From Enterococcus silesiacus (GTDB taxonomy: Bacteria > Bacillota > Bacilli > Lactobacillales > Enterococcaceae): a stretch of DNA of 64,000 nt. This document shows positions 63,497-64,000 of this stretch, piece by piece. Positions within the stretch are counted from its first letter, which is position 1, and each line of letters starts with the position of its first letter. The position numbers were made by a program, and so were the translations under genes. The notes beneath the pieces were generated by a model. That model was given only the letters and a program-made list of their open reading frames with translations. It was not told where the DNA came from and made no database searches. The stretch spans positions 1,302,001 to 1,366,000 of the forward strand of contig CP013614.1 in NCBI GenBank assembly GCA_001465115.1. Reading direction: 5' to 3'.

Positions 63497-64000
63497 CTAT
63501 TTTTGTAAATAACTTTCTCCAAGTTCATTATAGCGGGACTGATTGGAAAACATCCGATAAATAATACGTAATAATAAATGAACGGTCGCAACAACCGATT
63601 TTTTGTGTCCGGCATTTCTTCTTACCCGAAAGAAAAATGCTTGAATTCGATTAGGGTACAACTGCCGCCGTTCTTCGATTGATTCCTGGAATTTCCTCTA
63701 AACGTTCTACGTATTCTTCATAAGGAACGAGATAGTCATTTATGGTTTCTTCGACTTCTACTAATTGTTTTTCTAAGCACTCAATCTGAGTGAGATGAAG
63801 AGATAACATTTTACGATAATGAGGCGTCATAAACCCTTCTAAGGATTCAAGTAATTGAGGCACTTTTTTACGTAATGTTGTATAAACACACTCGAGAATG
63901 AGTGTTTCTGTGATTTGTTTATTTTTAACTAAAGCATAGAGTAAGCCTCTACCTGATTTTCCATAGATATCTTTAATTACTGAGGTTAATTTGATTCCAG
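63497..64000 (-). pseudogene. IS110-family transposase, internally deleted and cut by the window edge
   Basis: From the right edge the minus strand reads GIKLTSVIKDIYGKSGRGLL...VPQLLESLEGFMTPHYRKML...LEEIPGINRRTAAVV, the transposase_20 region of IS110/IS1111 elements, then a stop. In another frame a typical C-terminal end follows (RIQAFFFRVRRNAGHKKSVV...YNELGESYLQK, stop). The roughly 80 residues normally between, including the second conserved part of the domain, are missing, so this copy is defective. The N-terminal DEDD catalytic part lies outside the window. Confidence 0.85.

Overview
The window is a low-GC Gram-positive chromosome segment, most probably from an Enterococcus species. The evidence is family content: WxL surface proteins with a DUF916/DUF3324 partner and an LPXTG protein, a CtsR-type operator at clpB, a CopB-type copper ATPase, an Mga-like regulator, and the Lactobacillales housekeeping order polA-mutM-coaE...nrdR-dnaB-dnaI. 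I cannot name the species. Almost all genes lie on the minus strand.

Layout, left to right. 1-1143: end of a plus-strand gene, then the peroxide-defence pair ohr/ohrR with its operator. 1271-4443: clpB behind a CtsR-overlapped promoter and a roughly 510-nt leader holding three 120-bp hairpin-forming tandem repeats. 4578-7856: a LytTR-type quorum-sensing two-component pair, followed by a YhfC-like intramembrane protease and a small lipoprotein. 8033-12975: a magnesium unit with an M-box riboswitch, a stretch of 133-bp tandem repeats, an mgtC whose start is frameshifted, a GNAT gene and mgtA. 13119-24703: a lipoprotein and the replication/repair genes dnaI, dnaB, nrdR, coaE, mutM and polA, interrupted between nrdR and coaE by a three-gene polysaccharide cassette (nucleotide-sugar dehydrogenase, small membrane protein, processive glycosyltransferase). 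24704-34935: a possible small RNA, an aldo/keto reductase, an Mga-like regulator, copB, a divergent XRE regulator/hypothetical pair, an M23 peptidoglycan hydrolase, a universal stress protein and a methyltransferase. 35651-43177: a mannosyl-glycan operon (GH38, PTS EIIC, RpiR regulator, GH125, GH1). 43442-54796: a WxL cell-surface operon bracketed by two paralogous tyrosine recombinases. 55203-59498: a Fur-box-controlled ECF-type transporter with an IsdG-like heme monooxygenase. 59515-62442: pyrrolidone-carboxylate peptidase and a J-domain-like membrane protein. 62850-64000: remnants of a large serine recombinase and an IS110-family transposase.

The most notable system is at 52.6-55.2 kb. The second recombinase gene is flanked by perfect 22-bp inverted repeats (53484-53505 and 55040-55061). 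The left repeat has the arm-spacer-arm form of a tyrosine-recombinase core site. Inside the right end is an outward-facing promoter (54979-55007) that in the sequenced orientation fires into a terminator. After inversion it would fire into the orphan response-regulator gene heading the WxL operon. This reads as a self-encoded, phase-variable promoter switch for a surface-protein operon. Other observations worth testing are the clpB leader repeats with stem covariation, the frameshifted mgtC and short upstream reading frames in the magnesium unit, the sensor/intramembrane-protease/lipoprotein cassette, and the inserted polysaccharide cassette.
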